Source: Ephydatia muelleri (lineage: Eukaryota > Porifera > Demospongiae > Spongillida > Spongillidae). From it: 64,000 nucleotides of DNA. A program made the position numbers and the translations under genes. The notes beneath the pieces were generated by a model. That model was not told the DNA's origin. It saw only the letters and a program-made list of their open reading frames with translations, and did no database searches. This document shows, piece after piece, positions 23,401 through 36,173 of the stretch. The stretch covers positions 2,775,671 through 2,839,670 of the forward strand of contig JABACO010000020.1 of assembly GCA_013339895.1 (NCBI GenBank), written 5' to 3'. Positions within the stretch are counted from its first letter, which is position 1, and each line of letters opens with the position of its first letter.

Positions 23401-26400
23401 TAATGCAAGTAGTTGCTATGGCTACAAAAAATGTGAACAGGGTGATATAAGATAACATGACAAACAAATCATTAAGACATAAATGAGATGTGATACATTT
23501 ACACCTACATTGAAAGTTCTCATATCCAGCCAATCAAAACTGCTCCATGCCTCAACCACGTGTAAATGTAGATGTATGACTTACCATTATATAGATGCAA
23601 ATGCATGCAGACTATCTGCAATGTGCGCAGAAGTATCTTATTCATACACGTACATGTACACGTACACAAATGCACATGCCAGTATTATAATCAATCTAGT
23701 GACAAAACTGATCCGTGATGGACTTACCAGAGGATACGTAAAAAGACTGAATGGACCTAAGAAGAGTGCTCCAACGACAGTACTAGTTAGCCCAATATCC
23801 CTGACACTAAAACCGATACCACCTACACATGAAAGAATTGAATGTTCAATGTGATACAAATGCATCAATACGGTACCTAAATAAAGAGGCGTGGCGCACC
23901 ACAGAGAATATAAGGAATCAAATCCACAGCAAAAAGGCAGTGAGCTAGGAAGACCAGTAGAGTTACTTTGTTGCTGTTGAAGATAAAAGCACATGTACAT
24001 GTATAGTTGCCTTTGACCAGCATGTAGTGGTCTTACAACAATATGGACTTCACATCTGCAAACCATCGTTTTGCACCACTGTGTGCACCATAAACAACGT
24101 GTTTGAACTTTCCAGCTCTCTTTTCTGAACCAAAATCAGTTGGTTGTTTCTTGACCTATACAAAATAATAATGGTTTCGGCATTATTTACAGGGTGTTTC
24201 TCAATCAAGGAAAATTGTTTATAAATTAACCACAAGCAGTTAATTAACTGGTAATTGTTGCTAAAAGTTCTAACAGCAAAAGAAAACATGCTGATGAAAT
24301 TAAAATTATTAATGGTTAATTAATATTGATAAAAGTCTCAGCACCCATATTCAGTTCAATTAAATATTATTACTGTTAATAAATGATTAGATAAAAGCAG
24401 CAAATTGTATTGAACTACTTCCGTTTAAAAGTTATTCAGAATATAAATCTTGATTTTCACAATGTACTTGATTTAGGGGCCAATGTATCTTGATTTATTG
24501 GTTTGAATTTATTAATAAATTCGGCCATGTTGATATTATTAAAATTCAAGAAGTGTTGGAGCTTTTGGATGCCTCTTAAATGATGTTTTTAATTAGGTGT
24601 TAATGTATCGGGAATTATTAATTCATTATCGTTAATTTTAATTTCTCTGAATTTAGTTTATTTATTTTTATTTTTTACATCAACATTTAAGTCCGCATTA
24701 TTAGAGCATTTAGCAACAATTTTCTGTTAGTAAACTGTTTGTGGTCAATTTATAAATAATTTTCCTTGATTGAGAAACACCCTGTACATTTACATATCTA
24801 CTATTCTGTGATAAACTCACATTTCCTAAAAACTGTTCCATTTCAAGTTCAGGTTTGCTATTTATCTCTCCTGCTAAAACAAAAGAGTTACTGCCTTCAA
24901 AAGGGACCTGCATAGTTTTCTCTTGATCACCATTTTGATTAGGAGATTGCAATGAATTCAATTGTTCATTATGCATAATTTCACAATCAGTAACTGCAGC
25001 TATACAAGTATTATCGTGTTCATTGGAAGCTTTTGTGAGTTTTAAAGACACAACTGTAATATCAGAGGTAGAAAACTCTGCACCGTGTCTTAAGTCAATA
25101 GACACAGCATCGGATGATAACTTCAATCTTTTTTTCTTCACTCTACAGAAGTGATACATTGCAACTATGATTAAACTATCCCAATATGCATTTATATATA
25201 TATATATACATGTACATTAATTATTATGAATTATCTACTGAAAATCTTTTACATGTACTTCACCTTCTTATACACGTATGGGTTTGTTCTAATACTTTTA
25301 TTACCCAAACTTGGACATACTTGTCCAGTGTCTCTGGTAGTAAGAAGATCACAGCAAAGACACCAGCAATGCACACCACGGTGTTCAACAAAAAAGGAGG
25401 AGCATAAGGGAAGTTTGTCAGGAAGGATTTCAGTGTTCCATCTATAAATACAAGCGTACATGTACATTTGTATATACATGTAAGCATATAGTACAGAGAA
25501 ACAAATACATGTCATCAGTGTGTGGGGATGAAGTGCTGCGTTGAATATATAATCACTTATATGTACACATGTATATAGTATTGGACAAAATAAAACTTGC
25601 ATATGACACTTCATGGAAGCCATAAAGTGAGACTGTTTCTGTACATGTACTGTACATGTATATGGCACCCTTTCAATCATTGCCATGCCATAATGATAAA
25701 TGGTGCTGTCACTGTACATATGTACATATACAGTGTATGTATGGCGCACCATATTGTAATTAATCAAGCTGAGGATTATAGTGACACATCCTATGTATCT
25801 GTATGCTGTTAGATAAAACGGCTTTTTCTGGCATGTCGGTTTAGGTAAATTGGATCTATGTACATGTAAATCAGATTTATGTATTGCCACATGCAAAATA
25901 CGTGCAATGACATATCAAGACAAGTACATGTACAGTAAGTATGTACTGTTGAATTCATGTATGTATTCTTACATTTGTACTTTGCATTTCGTATGAGCTT
26001 GTAAAGCATTACATTACTGTCCATAAGCCTACTGTGCAGTAATAGATTAATTCCCATCTTTAAAAGAAGTCATCATAATAGTCCACTGTGATAATTTCAA
26101 AGTTAAAGTACAATATGACAACAATAATATTTGCTTTACAGCCATATACATGTACAGGGGACCTTAATAGCCGTACGTTTCATACAATTTGGGGTGGGTG
26201 TCAGAGCAGTTTAGCATTGCAGTGTATTTTTTATATGCTACCTGCAGCCTTCACAAACCTGGTATGCAATCTATGTGTAGTAATGAACCTAAGTGTGCAA
26301 GCAGGCATATTTACAAATACATGTACATGTACACATTTCTAAACCTTTCGACTGATAGTTAAGCTTGTGGAAGTACATCCTAACTATTATAATTGCTACA

Positions 26401-27947
26401 CGTACGTATATGTGCATTCAATATAAAAAAGTTACTCAAGATTAGAGAGGATAATAAGATAAAACTTCCTTTTATCTTACATCACTATAAAAATTTCATA
26501 TACATGTATATGCATGTACTTGCAACGTTTATAATTAAATTAAGGTTGGGCAGTTGTGTTACCAATGCTTATTCTTCTATTTGTTACATGTATATCATAA
26601 AGTGCTAACAGACTTCTTGAGAGCTTTAGGGTTTACACTTTGCTGCTGGGGAGTAGTAGAAATGATATAATTACAAGAATACAGACCATGCCTCTAAGAT
26701 AACAACTATGCCTTTAAGGTCTACATGTAGAGCATGCCTCTAAGATCTAGACCAATTGTCTCTATTAAGTCTAGAATATAGCCATTCAAGATGTGCATGA
26801 TGTACTTGCACATTTCAAATACATGTACATGTAACTCATTACTGGACACAGACGACACAATTGTTGCAACACTGTACAAATGTATAAATCAATCGTACAT
26901 TAGTACATATGATTGTTCTTTTATTTACAAGGTACATGTACTTAGTCTTCTACTCAATATAACGCTTGATACATGTACATATACATGCGATTATTAAGAG
27001 AGAGTTACACCTTTACATTCATATGTACATGTATGTGTGCCCCTAAATAAAGACACTTCTTTCCATGGAAATGATACTCACCAGACAGAGTTAAATTGTA
27101 CTGCGTAATTGGATCTGCACTTAGTCCGGAGAGCAATGGAGCAACCATAGCAGACAATAACCATGAGCAAGTCAGCACAGAGAATCCAAATGTTTGGTTT
27201 CTGTTACTTGAAGATTCTGATATTACAGCTCTTGTTACAACAAATACACCTTTGTAATAAAAAAAGCAGTTGAATACATGTACATACACGTACATGTATG
27301 TATATGTAGTGGTGCAATTTGAAGGTTTTTCACACGTTTAAAGTTCTAACAAAATCTAAGTTCTTATAATAATACATCAGGAATAAATGACTACAAAGAA
27401 GACTATAAATAACCAGTACACACATATACATGTACATGTAAGTGATAGATTTTTTTAAAGAATCAATTACAAAGCCTGGCCAACATGAAAAATGGCTCAA
27501 TGCACAGGTGCATTATACATGAAAGTCACATGTACAATATTATTAAAATTATTACACATGCATTTATTCATGCATGGCAACTCAATAATTTTCTAGTAAC
27601 ACTGAATTCCTAGTACATGTACCTACGTGTACATTTATGTACATGTACATGTACATGAACATATATTACATGTAGCACCTAATATATATATACATGTACA
27701 TGTACATGTACCTGTACATGTGTGTATTTTGCTCAACATACATGTACATGTAAAAAAAAACATTCCTACACTGCAGATGCGCACAGCATACTTACCACTA
27801 CAAAAGCCAAGCACAACCCTAAAGGCCACAGTCATGGTGTAACTAACACTGAAGGCCAAGACCAGTGTGGACATGGTCATCAGTACTGCACTTGCTATTA
27901 AAACTGGCCTTCGTCCAAAGTGGTCTGCTAGAGATCCCCATATATAG
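20432..27947 (-). CDS. MFS transporter, zinc-induced-facilitator-like (N-terminal exon not found)
   Basis: Ten minus-strand exons join in frame: 27796-27947, 27082-27249, 25321-25441, 24821-25142, 24054-24155, 23877-23973, 23728-23822, 22188-22294, 21975-22136, 20432-20624, about 506 residues. The first carries the MFS signature GSLADHFGRRPVL between spans 2 and 3. Then come LGFCSG|VFVVTRAVISE and the LPETL motif that closes span 6. A long hydrophilic central loop (exon 24821-25142) follows, then SLWCATPLYLGGIGFSVRDIG, RANGLAVLMSDVF, and a last span AISPALSGSIYA...VFLLFGG-like. The order matches plant/fungal/animal ZIFL proteins (proton-coupled efflux, DHA1-like). The exon with span 1 and the start codon should lie above 27947, but I could not identify it. 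Introns are 50-1800 bp and full of TACATGTA words. Confidence 0.85.
22868..22925. repeat. (TTTGA)n and (CATA)n microsatellites in an MFS intron
   Basis: Five or six TGATT units (about 22872-22901) followed by CATACATACATACATAC. Confidence 0.85.
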
Positions 27948-29236
27948 CTGAAAGGGTTCATACCCGTACAGTAGATATATTAGTAAATGCAGAACATTAA
28001 ATTTAGTAATGTGGTTATTACGATTACATTTTAACATGTTTATGCACATCGGATGCTGATATTGGATGTATTTCAGTGGAAATAGATGCATGGTAAAATA
28101 TAAACGTACATGTATATGCACACTACATGCCTACATGTACATACATGTATAAAGAACACTTGTACCAGGTCAACTACATGTACAGTGGTAGTAACATGTG
28201 CACATTACTCTGTACAGTAATTATGGCAGAACCATTAAGTTCCCTGCCTTGATAAGGAAATGGTTTGCATATTTATGTAATCATGTGCCTTGGTGTAGTG
28301 TGGACTGCAGTTGTATTCCCAAATTACTTGCACCCTACAAATCATTTACTACATGTACCCTTATTATATGGTTACATAATTTAATACCTTTATAAACACG
28401 TCAGTATTATAATTTTGTCTGATTAATTCGTGCTTGAGCACAGGATTGGTTAAACTGCTTTTCGGTCTAGACTAAAATTTATACATGTGTATGCTACATA
28501 ATTGTTAAAAAGAACTGCAACAGTATATCTATATCCACAAGAAGCAGAGAGGAAAAAGTTGGAGAGCAAGGTTATTTGCAACCTTCCTTTTAAAAATACA
28601 ATTGGTATTGCCAATGGCTAGGATTTTAAGATGGTGAGATGGATGACAAAGTTATATTATAATAATAGTACGTATTATAATTATTACAATCATAGCTATA
28701 GTCTTGATGACTCTACTCAAGGAGTACTTGCTCTCTTGATCTCCAGATATTATAAACAATGTACTGCATGGTGTTGAATGTTATCAAACTACACTCCTGC
28801 AGGTGAATGTCTCGATATGGCTGTTCCTTTTATATACATGTATATGCATGTTTTACGCGTCAGTATAGAGCATGCATTCACTTTGTTCACCTTCTATAGT
28901 AAGACTTCTAACAGAAGGATGTATCGAACGAGGCAATTGCAAATCACTTTCACTTCTGTCGAACTACATGCATGCATGCGTGATCCACGCGTAATCCTAG
29001 CTACATGTGTTTATACAGACTTTATACCATGATTATGCATTATCTTTTTCACGCAATATGCTTGTGTATTAGAAGGGGATCGAAGTTTTAGTCTACTGAA
29101 CACATGTATTGATGACTGGAATTTAGTTTTCAAGAGACGAACAACGTTACTCACCGCTTACTTACTGATAGCGTTAAGTTTGTACTGACCGCCAGGTTGT
29201 AGCTTTTCGCATGCATATGTGTATCGTTATAGACCG
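27948..29236. other. Probable 5' part of the MFS gene; exon not identified
   Basis: TACATG-rich, AT-rich DNA. On the minus strand TAACGCTATCA|GTAAGTAAG near 29140 is a good splice donor and could end a non-coding first exon. No frame here resembles the missing first membrane span. Confidence 0.35.
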
Positions 29237-29390
29237 ATGTCAGCACTAACATCACAGCAAATAGAAGGAGTTCTGCCGTTAAAGAATGATCTAGATATAC
29301 CTATTCCTGATCCGCTGCTAGTTCGGAGCTGGTCGACACTCGAGGTATTAAAAATTCCCGCCGGGTTATTTAACGATCGACACCAATGAT
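29237..29390 (+). CDS. Possible first coding exon of an unidentified plus-strand gene
   Basis: An ATG opens MSALTSQQIEGVLPL and then DIPIPDPLLVRSW, and the frame reaches CTCGAG|GTATTA, a possible donor. The unspliced frame stops at about 29387 after 50 residues. It starts about 90 bp from the possible minus-strand MFS leader, so a divergent promoter is conceivable. No downstream exon was found. Confidence 0.2.
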
Positions 29391-30251
29391 GGCACCAAGA
29401 CATGCATGTACATGATAAATGTACAATTGTACAAGTTTTATCAACCACAGCATGTTTATAACGGTGGTTCAAGTCATGCAGAGAGTCATGTCTTGAGATG
29501 TTTACCTGCCCCGCCCCCGATATATTTACATGTATGAACAATCGAATATCAGCAATACTATTTGTTACAAACACAACTTGGTAATCCAGGTGCATGTCGA
29601 ACAGATCCTCACGATCACTTGTGCGAAGCGCGGGTGCAACCATCATCCCTTTTCCAATTCAAGTCAATTGACAGCCATACTGTTCGAGCAAATATGCACG
29701 TCATAAAAAAGGCGTGTGTACAAACTAAACGTCTGTTAACTGGAGGAAAAAGGCTGGGAAGGAGGAGGAACGAAGGAAGAGTGTGAAAATTTCTTCTTGA
29801 TGTCCGATACTGCTAATAAAGTACCAAGCATTCATGAGAGACATCAGGAACTGTGGAACACTGCGACTCACGTGAAGGTAACGCCCACTTCCGGCCACGC
29901 CTTTCTCAGGGGCGGTCACAGCACATAGACTTGTCCAAAGTGATATCAAGTGTACAAGACATAGGTCAACATACTTGGATTGTATTAACAATTCTTTGTT
30001 GAAGACTGTGGCTCATGTGACGGCAACACCCATATCTGAACACGCTATTGGTGTATGAAATATCAGATGGATCAATATAACGAGAACAATTTTGTGTTGA
30101 AGACTATGCAAGGGATTATGGGTGGGTTGTGGGTGTGTACATGTGTGTGCTGTGTGTGCCATTACTTATTCAGTATTCTCATCGCGATCAAAACTACATC
30201 TTACAGCCTAATCTCTCCAAATATGCCGTCTTTATGAACACCCTGTTGTGT
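29391..30251. other. No gene seen
   Basis: Mixed unique sequence. Two short related blocks, about 29850-29890 and 30005-30035 (ACTGTGG... CACG/CATGTGA.GG.AAC.CCCA), look like an old local duplication. Confidence 0.4.
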
Positions 30252-32507
30252 AGAGGTGAGTACAGATGTGGAGTGCCTAGGGATTGTGGGTGTGTACATG
30301 TGTGGAGTGCCTAGAGATTGTGGGTGTGTACATGTGTGGATGGTGGGTGTGTAGTTGTGTGGAGTGCATAGGGATTGTGGGTGTGTACATGTGTGGAGTG
30401 CCTAGGGATTGTGGGTGTGTACATGTGTGGATGGTGGGTGTGCAGTTGTGTGGAGTGCATAGGGAGGGTGTGTACATGTGTGGAGTGCCTAGGGATTGTG
30501 GGTGTGTACATGAGTGGGTTGTGGGTGTGTACATGTGTGGAGTGCTGTGCCTAGGGATTGTGGGTGTGTAGATGTGTGGAGTGCCTAGGGATTGTGGGTG
30601 TGTATACCTGTGTGGGTTGTGGGTATGTACATGTGTGAAGTGCTGTGCCTAGAGATTGTGGGTGTGTAGATGTGTGGAGTGTATAGGGATTGTGGGTATG
30701 TACATGTGTGGAGTGCATAGGGATTGTGGGTATGTACATGTGTGGAGTGCCTAGGGATTGTGAGTGCGTACATGTGCGGTGTCTAGGGATTGTGGGTTTG
30801 TAGATGTGTGGAGTGCCTAGGATTGTGGGTGTGTAGATGTGTGGAGTGCCTAGGGATTGTGGGTGTGTACATGTGTGGTGTGCATAGGGATTGTGGGTGT
30901 GTACATGTGTGGAGTGAATAGGGATTGTGGGTGTGTACATACATGTGTGGAGGGTATAGGGATTGTGGGTGTGTACATGTGTGGAGTGTATAGGGATTGT
31001 GGGTGTGTACATGTGTGGAGTGTTAGGGATTGTGGGTGGGTACATGTGTGGAGTGTATAGGGATTGTGGGTGTGTACATGTGTGGAGTGCCTAGGGATTG
31101 CAGGTGTGTACATGTGTGGAGGGTATATGGGGATTCTGGGTGTGTGCATGTGTGAAGTGTCTAGGGATTGTGGGTGTGTACATGTGTGAAGTGTCTAGGG
31201 ATTGTGGGTGTGTACATGTGTGGAGTGCATAGGGATTGTGGGTGTGTACATACATGTGTGGAGGGTATAGGGATTGTGGGTGTGTACATGTGTGGAGTGT
31301 ATAGGGATTGTGGGTGTGTACATGTGTGGAGTGTTAGGGATTGTGGGTGGGTACATGTGTGGAGTGTATAGGGATTGTGGGTGTGTACATGTGTGGAGTG
31401 CCTAGGGATTGCAGGTGTGTACATGTGTGGAGGGTATATGGGGATTCTGGGTGTGTGCATGTGTGAAGTGCCTAGGGATTGTGGGTGTGTACATGTGTGA
31501 AGTGTCTAGGGATTGTGGGTGTGTACATGTGTGGAGTGCATAGGGATTGTGGGTGTGTACATGTGTGGAGTGTATAGGGATTGTGGGTGTGTACATGTGT
31601 GGAGTGTATAGGGATTGTGGGTGTGTACATGTGTGGAGTGCCTAGGGATTGCAGGTGTGTACATGTGTGGAGGGTATATGGGGATTCTGGGTGTGTGCAT
31701 GTGTGAAGTGTCTAGGGATTGTGGGTTGTACATGTGTGAAGTGTCTAGGGATTGTGGGTGTGTACATGTGTAGAGTGCATAGGGATTGTGGGTGTGTACA
31801 TGTGTGGAGTGAATAGGGATTGTGGGTGTGTACATACATGTGTGGAGGGTATAGGGATTGTGGGTGTGTACATGTGTGGAGTGTATAGGGATTGTGGGTG
31901 TGTAGTTGTGTGGAGTGCCTAGGGATTGTGGGTGTGTACATGTGTGAAGTGTCGGGATTGCGGGTGTGTACATGTGTGGAGTGCCTAGGATTGTGAGTGT
32001 GTACATGTACATGTGTGGAGTGCATAGGGATTGTGGGTGTGTACATGTGTGGAGTGCCAAGGGATTGTGGGTGTGTAGATGTGTGGAGTGCCTAGGGATT
32101 GTGGGTGTGTACATGGGTGGGTTGTGGGTGTGTACATGTGTGGAGTGCCTAGGGATTGTGGGTGTGTACATGTGTGGAGTGCATAGGGATTGTGGGTGTG
32201 TAGATGTGTGGAGTGCCTAAGGATTGTGGGTGTGTACATGTGTGGAGTGCATAGGGATTGTGGGTGTGTACATGTGTGGAGGGTATAGGGATTGTGGGTG
32301 TGTACATAAGTGGGTTATGGGTATGTACATGTGTGGAGTGCATAGGGATTGTGGGTATGTAGATGTGTGGAGTGCCTAGGGATTGTGGGTGTGTAGATGT
32401 GAGATGTGTGGGTTGTGGGTGTGTACATGTGTGGAGTGCATAGGGATTGTGGGTGTGTACATGTGTGGAGTGCCTAGGGATTGTGGGTGTGTTGCAGTGG
32501 AAGTAGC
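30252..32507. repeat. 34-bp minisatellite with higher-order structure
   Basis: More than sixty degenerate tandem copies of a 34-bp unit: GGGATTGTGGGTGTGTACAT followed by GTGTGGAGTGCCTA or variants (GCATA, GTATA). Blocks 30850-31160 and 31161-31471 are nearly identical, a higher-order repeat of about 311 bp, with partial further copies to about 32.0 kb. Long frames on both strands, rich in THVHTHNP-like residues, are produced by the repeat and are not genes. Confidence 0.95.
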
Positions 32508-32697
32508 TAATCCCTAGGCACTCCACTCACATACAAACCCACAATCCCTATGCACTTCACACATGTACATACCCACAACCCACACAGGTATACACACCCA
32601 CAATCCCTTGGCACTCCACACATGTACACACCCACAATCCCTAGGCACTCCACACTTGTACAAACCCACAATCCCTAGGCACTCCACACATGTACAT
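32508..32697. repeat. Inverted terminal segment of the 34-bp minisatellite
   Basis: After a junction at TTGCAGTGGAAGTAGCTAAT the same unit continues in reverse complement (CCCTAGGCACTCCACAC, CATGTACACACCCACAATCC) for about 190 bp. Array polarity therefore flips once, at its right end. Confidence 0.9.
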
Positions 32698-33798
32698 CAC
32701 AGCTGATCAATTGAACGGGTACGCTTACGCTCAACTATGCTAAATTAGTGAGTGCGTATGCTTGATAGAGTGCGTAGGATGATAACATACCTTCAAGGCT
32801 TCAACGACCTCAAGTACCGTTACGGTGGTGAAGTGTGCAAAGTGAGTAGACGTGTAGATGTACTACTAACATGTTCAAAATATGTAGATCTTTGCACGTA
32901 TTCCCCGCAGTGGTGAGTCTTGCCGCGGCCACTCATTATATTTGAATTCGGAATAGATGACTTGTATCACGTGACCCTGAAGTAAAATTATAACTATGCA
33001 GTGCGGACGCGCGGTACCGTACGGTAGTGTTCGTCGATTACCGTTCGAAAATACACGGGTAACGTCACTAAACGTCTCCGTGAAATTTACGTGGAAGTCC
33101 GTCGTGATTGAAAGAGACGGGGCACCGTTGCAATCCGTCTCCGGACAGCGGTTTCGCTGTGAGAGTACGTAGCGCGTAACCCGTTTGATTATTAACGCAC
33201 ATGTACTATAGTGCGAGTGTATTTAAATTGCCGTGCCCACTGTGCGTGCAGTGCCGGGTCCCCAGACTGAGTGTCGATTACATCAACAATGTTTCCTTTT
33301 ACCGATCAACCCGTTATATTAGTAAGCCTTTATACAGGCGGGAAAAGCGAGGTCAAGTAAAAAGCGGTAATCGATTTCCTATCGATTTTTGCGTATGAAG
33401 GAAACGAATATCGATTAATCGCGACTAAGAAAAACAGAATCGGTTTTTTCGACTAAAGAAAATGATGAAATCGGTAACCTGCTATTCTACTAAATGCATA
33501 GTCGACCGAATAGGTAATCGCGAATAATCGATTAACCTGTAAAACCTGGAAATCGGTTACACACCCTACTGTTGAGCATCCTTCCGTAAGCTCAGAGCTT
33601 CTTTAACTTTTTACTGTGTGAGGGCAACCTTTTAAATATTAAAGACGTTGCATAACGTGTAGGTTGTGGTTTGGCCATTCAAACTTGATTAGTTGTTTAT
33701 CGGGCAAACTTATAATAAAATGGGGTCGGTAGGTAGGGGGGAAAAAATAAATAAATAACACATGAATATAATTACACACCGTACGCTACAAATGAGTA
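32698..33798. other. No gene seen; CpG-richer stretch
   Basis: 33.0-33.2 kb is richer in CG dinucleotides than the surroundings. From about 33.38 kb there are repeated TCGATTA/ATCGGTTA words. No supported frame or element end. Confidence 0.4.
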
Positions 33799-33957
33799 GT
33801 TGGGCGTAGCCCGACCTTGGCGTATTGGCGGAAGGTCGGGCATCAAGCTATATGTGATAATAGCCCGATAATAGGGGCCCACATACGCTATCAGATGGGT
33901 ACAAATCCAAGTATAGGCTTGATACCCGACCTTCCGCCAATACGCGCTACGCCCAAC
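33799..33957. mobile_element. 159-bp MITE with TA duplication (Tc1/mariner-like)
   Basis: Ends are GTTGGGCGTAGC and GCGCTACGCCCAAC, flanked on both sides by TA (33797-33798 and 33958-33959). The inverted arms include GGCGGAAGGTCGGG and CCCGACCTTCCGCC. TA duplication fits Tc1/mariner-type mobilisation. Partial relatives are at 49785-49806 and 59417-59458. Confidence 0.85.
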
Positions 33958-34004
33958 TAACAAATAAATTCGTTGCCTTTAAGTCTTGACAACGTTGTTG
34001 GGAC

Positions 34005-34773
34005 CAGGCGCGTATCCAGAAATTGGTAGAGGGGGGTGCTGAAGGGATAGCGCACTTCGCGCGCGCGAAATTTTTTGCAACCACGCCCACTCAGCAGTAT
34101 AGTTTAATTATAACAGAAATGCATGTACTACGGTTCAATCAGCAAGAATGTCTGCAATCGCCAAGGATGGCGCCGAGCGCACACACTAATAGGGATGTTA
34201 TGGACCTCATGATGCATGTATTGCGCTTTAGCACACCGCTGAGTATGTTGTGAATACCGATAAGCGCTCTGGCATTTGCCAGCAATGCAGCTTTAATACT
34301 GTGGATAAAATCTGCTGATGGAAGATCTGTAAACCTTTGAAACTGTATCCATGCCAATTAAGGATAATTTTAGAGCAACCGAAAAAAATGTCTCGTGTTT
34401 AAACGAGCGCATCTTCGTATTCGTTAACGCTTCCGACATCCTGTTTAGCATTTCAGGAAAGAACTGGTACTCCAACAGGATTTTAAAGAACGGCACGCAG
34501 CTGCGTTCATGATTACGAAGATACTCTCGTTTTTAAAAAGTAAAACACGAGACATTTTTTTCCCGGTGGGGGAGAGGGGTAATCTTGTATAGTAATAGAA
34601 GTAGATTGAATTACATTACCGCACTAAGCGTATCTATGATCTAGCTCGCTACGAAGGGAGATTACGAGCGTATACTCACTATTTGAGCTAATTTCATTTT
34701 AATTATATTCATTTTTGTGTCGGAGGGGGGTGCCTTAGCCCCCTGAGCCCCCCCCCCCCTAAATACGCCATTG
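34005..34773. mobile_element. Degraded hAT-like non-autonomous element
   Basis: The left end CAGGCGCGTATCCAG and the right end, read inward, CAATGGCGTATTTAG are similar, both followed by G-rich runs. GGGAC directly flanks both ends, a possible partial target duplication. Inside, 34384-34564 is a smaller inverted repeat (AAAAATGTCTCGTGTTT and its complement), possibly a nested element. No transposase frame. Confidence 0.55.
34384..34564. repeat. Inverted repeat nested in the hAT-like element
   Basis: About 50-bp arms beginning AAAAATGTCTCGTGTTT and ending AAACACGAGACATTTTT, including CGAAGAT/ATCTTCG, around a loop of about 80 bp. Confidence 0.75.
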
Positions 34774-35973
34774 GGGACGGCCGACTTTGTGCGTTTTGCC
34801 TTCTGATTGGCACAGAAAACATAGGGGACGGACAAGTGCATACTGCCTTTGCAGCTCCGCTAGGCCTTCTGTTACAAAACCTTCTGCCATACCGCAGTAG
34901 AAGCAAGATCGTGACCTCAGCAACTGTTTCGCTACCTAAATTGACTTCCAGCCTTTCCATCAGGGCACCAAAGTTTTCATCCGTGTCGCATTTGATGATG
35001 CTTCTCCTGCTATTAAAATGTACCACCTCTATAAACTGCTACGCTCGGCCATGTAAATTTACCATCCCTGATCTAATTTTCCGTATATTTTTTGAAATGG
35101 TTTTTTTTTTTGCAAAGCAATTTTTTTTGGGTCGGTCGGGCCCGAGAAACAACTAATCGAGTTTGAATGCATGGTCTTTGTGTTTAATATATGTATTGAT
35201 TTACAATAATGAATAATGAATAATGAACCGCCCGCCCGCCCGCATGCCTCGTATGTTCTATTGAAATGGGAAACAAGGAATTCTATTGGAGTGGCCTTAT
35301 GGTAAGTTGTTGGACGCTAATATTGTATGGTGCCGCATTTATGCGCCTACGGCCGGTAATCGGATAATAAACGCGCTGACTCCAGGTCGATCCATACAGC
35401 GTATCCATTCTGCCTCGATACTAACTACCCTTAATCCTATTCGTCATCATACTATGACCTGAAGGCATGCAGGAAATGTCGTCGTTCGCGATCGTACTCA
35501 ATAATTGCAATTATAATTATATTTTTAAATGAACTAACATACAGCCCCTCCCCCCCCCCCCCCTCCGGTTCTGACGCCACATGTACCTCTTATATTTGAC
35601 ACGCACGAACTTTTACACAGTAACTGCGCATGCAACGAAATATTAACGTTTTTAAATATATTCATTGACAAGCAACCCACAACGGCAAGTAATCGTCTTC
35701 GCATAGTTATAAATACGGTCAGGTCAGTATGCGATTTGAGGTCCGTTGGGCTAGGGTTATCATAGGGTGATCTTTGTATGCGAAGGTTGCTAAGGTGATC
35801 TTCTCATGCGAACCACCCACACACCCTACTCGTCATTTGACCTCATCTTTATTTTGACTTGTTATATTTTTTTAATTTATTGGTCGCCACATACACATGA
35901 TGCTGGATGCGTACAAAACGAACACACACACGCGTAACACACACACACACGCGTAACACACACACACACACGC

Positions 35974-36018
<45 letters not shown>

Positions 36019-36173
36019 AGACGGACGGACGGACAGACACCCATTAGATTGTGTGAACTTACGGTATATATTTAAAATGGCGTACACAAACCTCATTATG
36101 AAACCATCAACTTTGGAGGTGTTTTATGCAAAAATCAGTGAAGCAAAATAAAAACCATAACATGAATGGTGTC
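34774..36173. other. No recognised gene; minisatellite at 35922-36010
   Basis: A minus-strand frame (34790-35026) reads SRRSIIKCDTDENFGALMER and looks protein-like but matches nothing I know; it may be transposon debris. ACGCGTAAC-interrupted (AC)n lies at 35922-36010, with (GGAC)n beside it. Confidence 0.4.

Noticed and set aside
27948-29236. First coding exon of the MFS transporter
   Set aside because: Searched by eye for a hydrophobic span with a phase-2 donor; no frame was convincing.
31506-32171. 221-codon minus-strand ORF with THVHTHNP repeats
   Set aside because: Product of the 34-bp minisatellite; other registers are equally open.
30252-32697. Possible CRISPR array
   Set aside because: No unique spacers between repeats; a eukaryotic minisatellite with 34-bp units.
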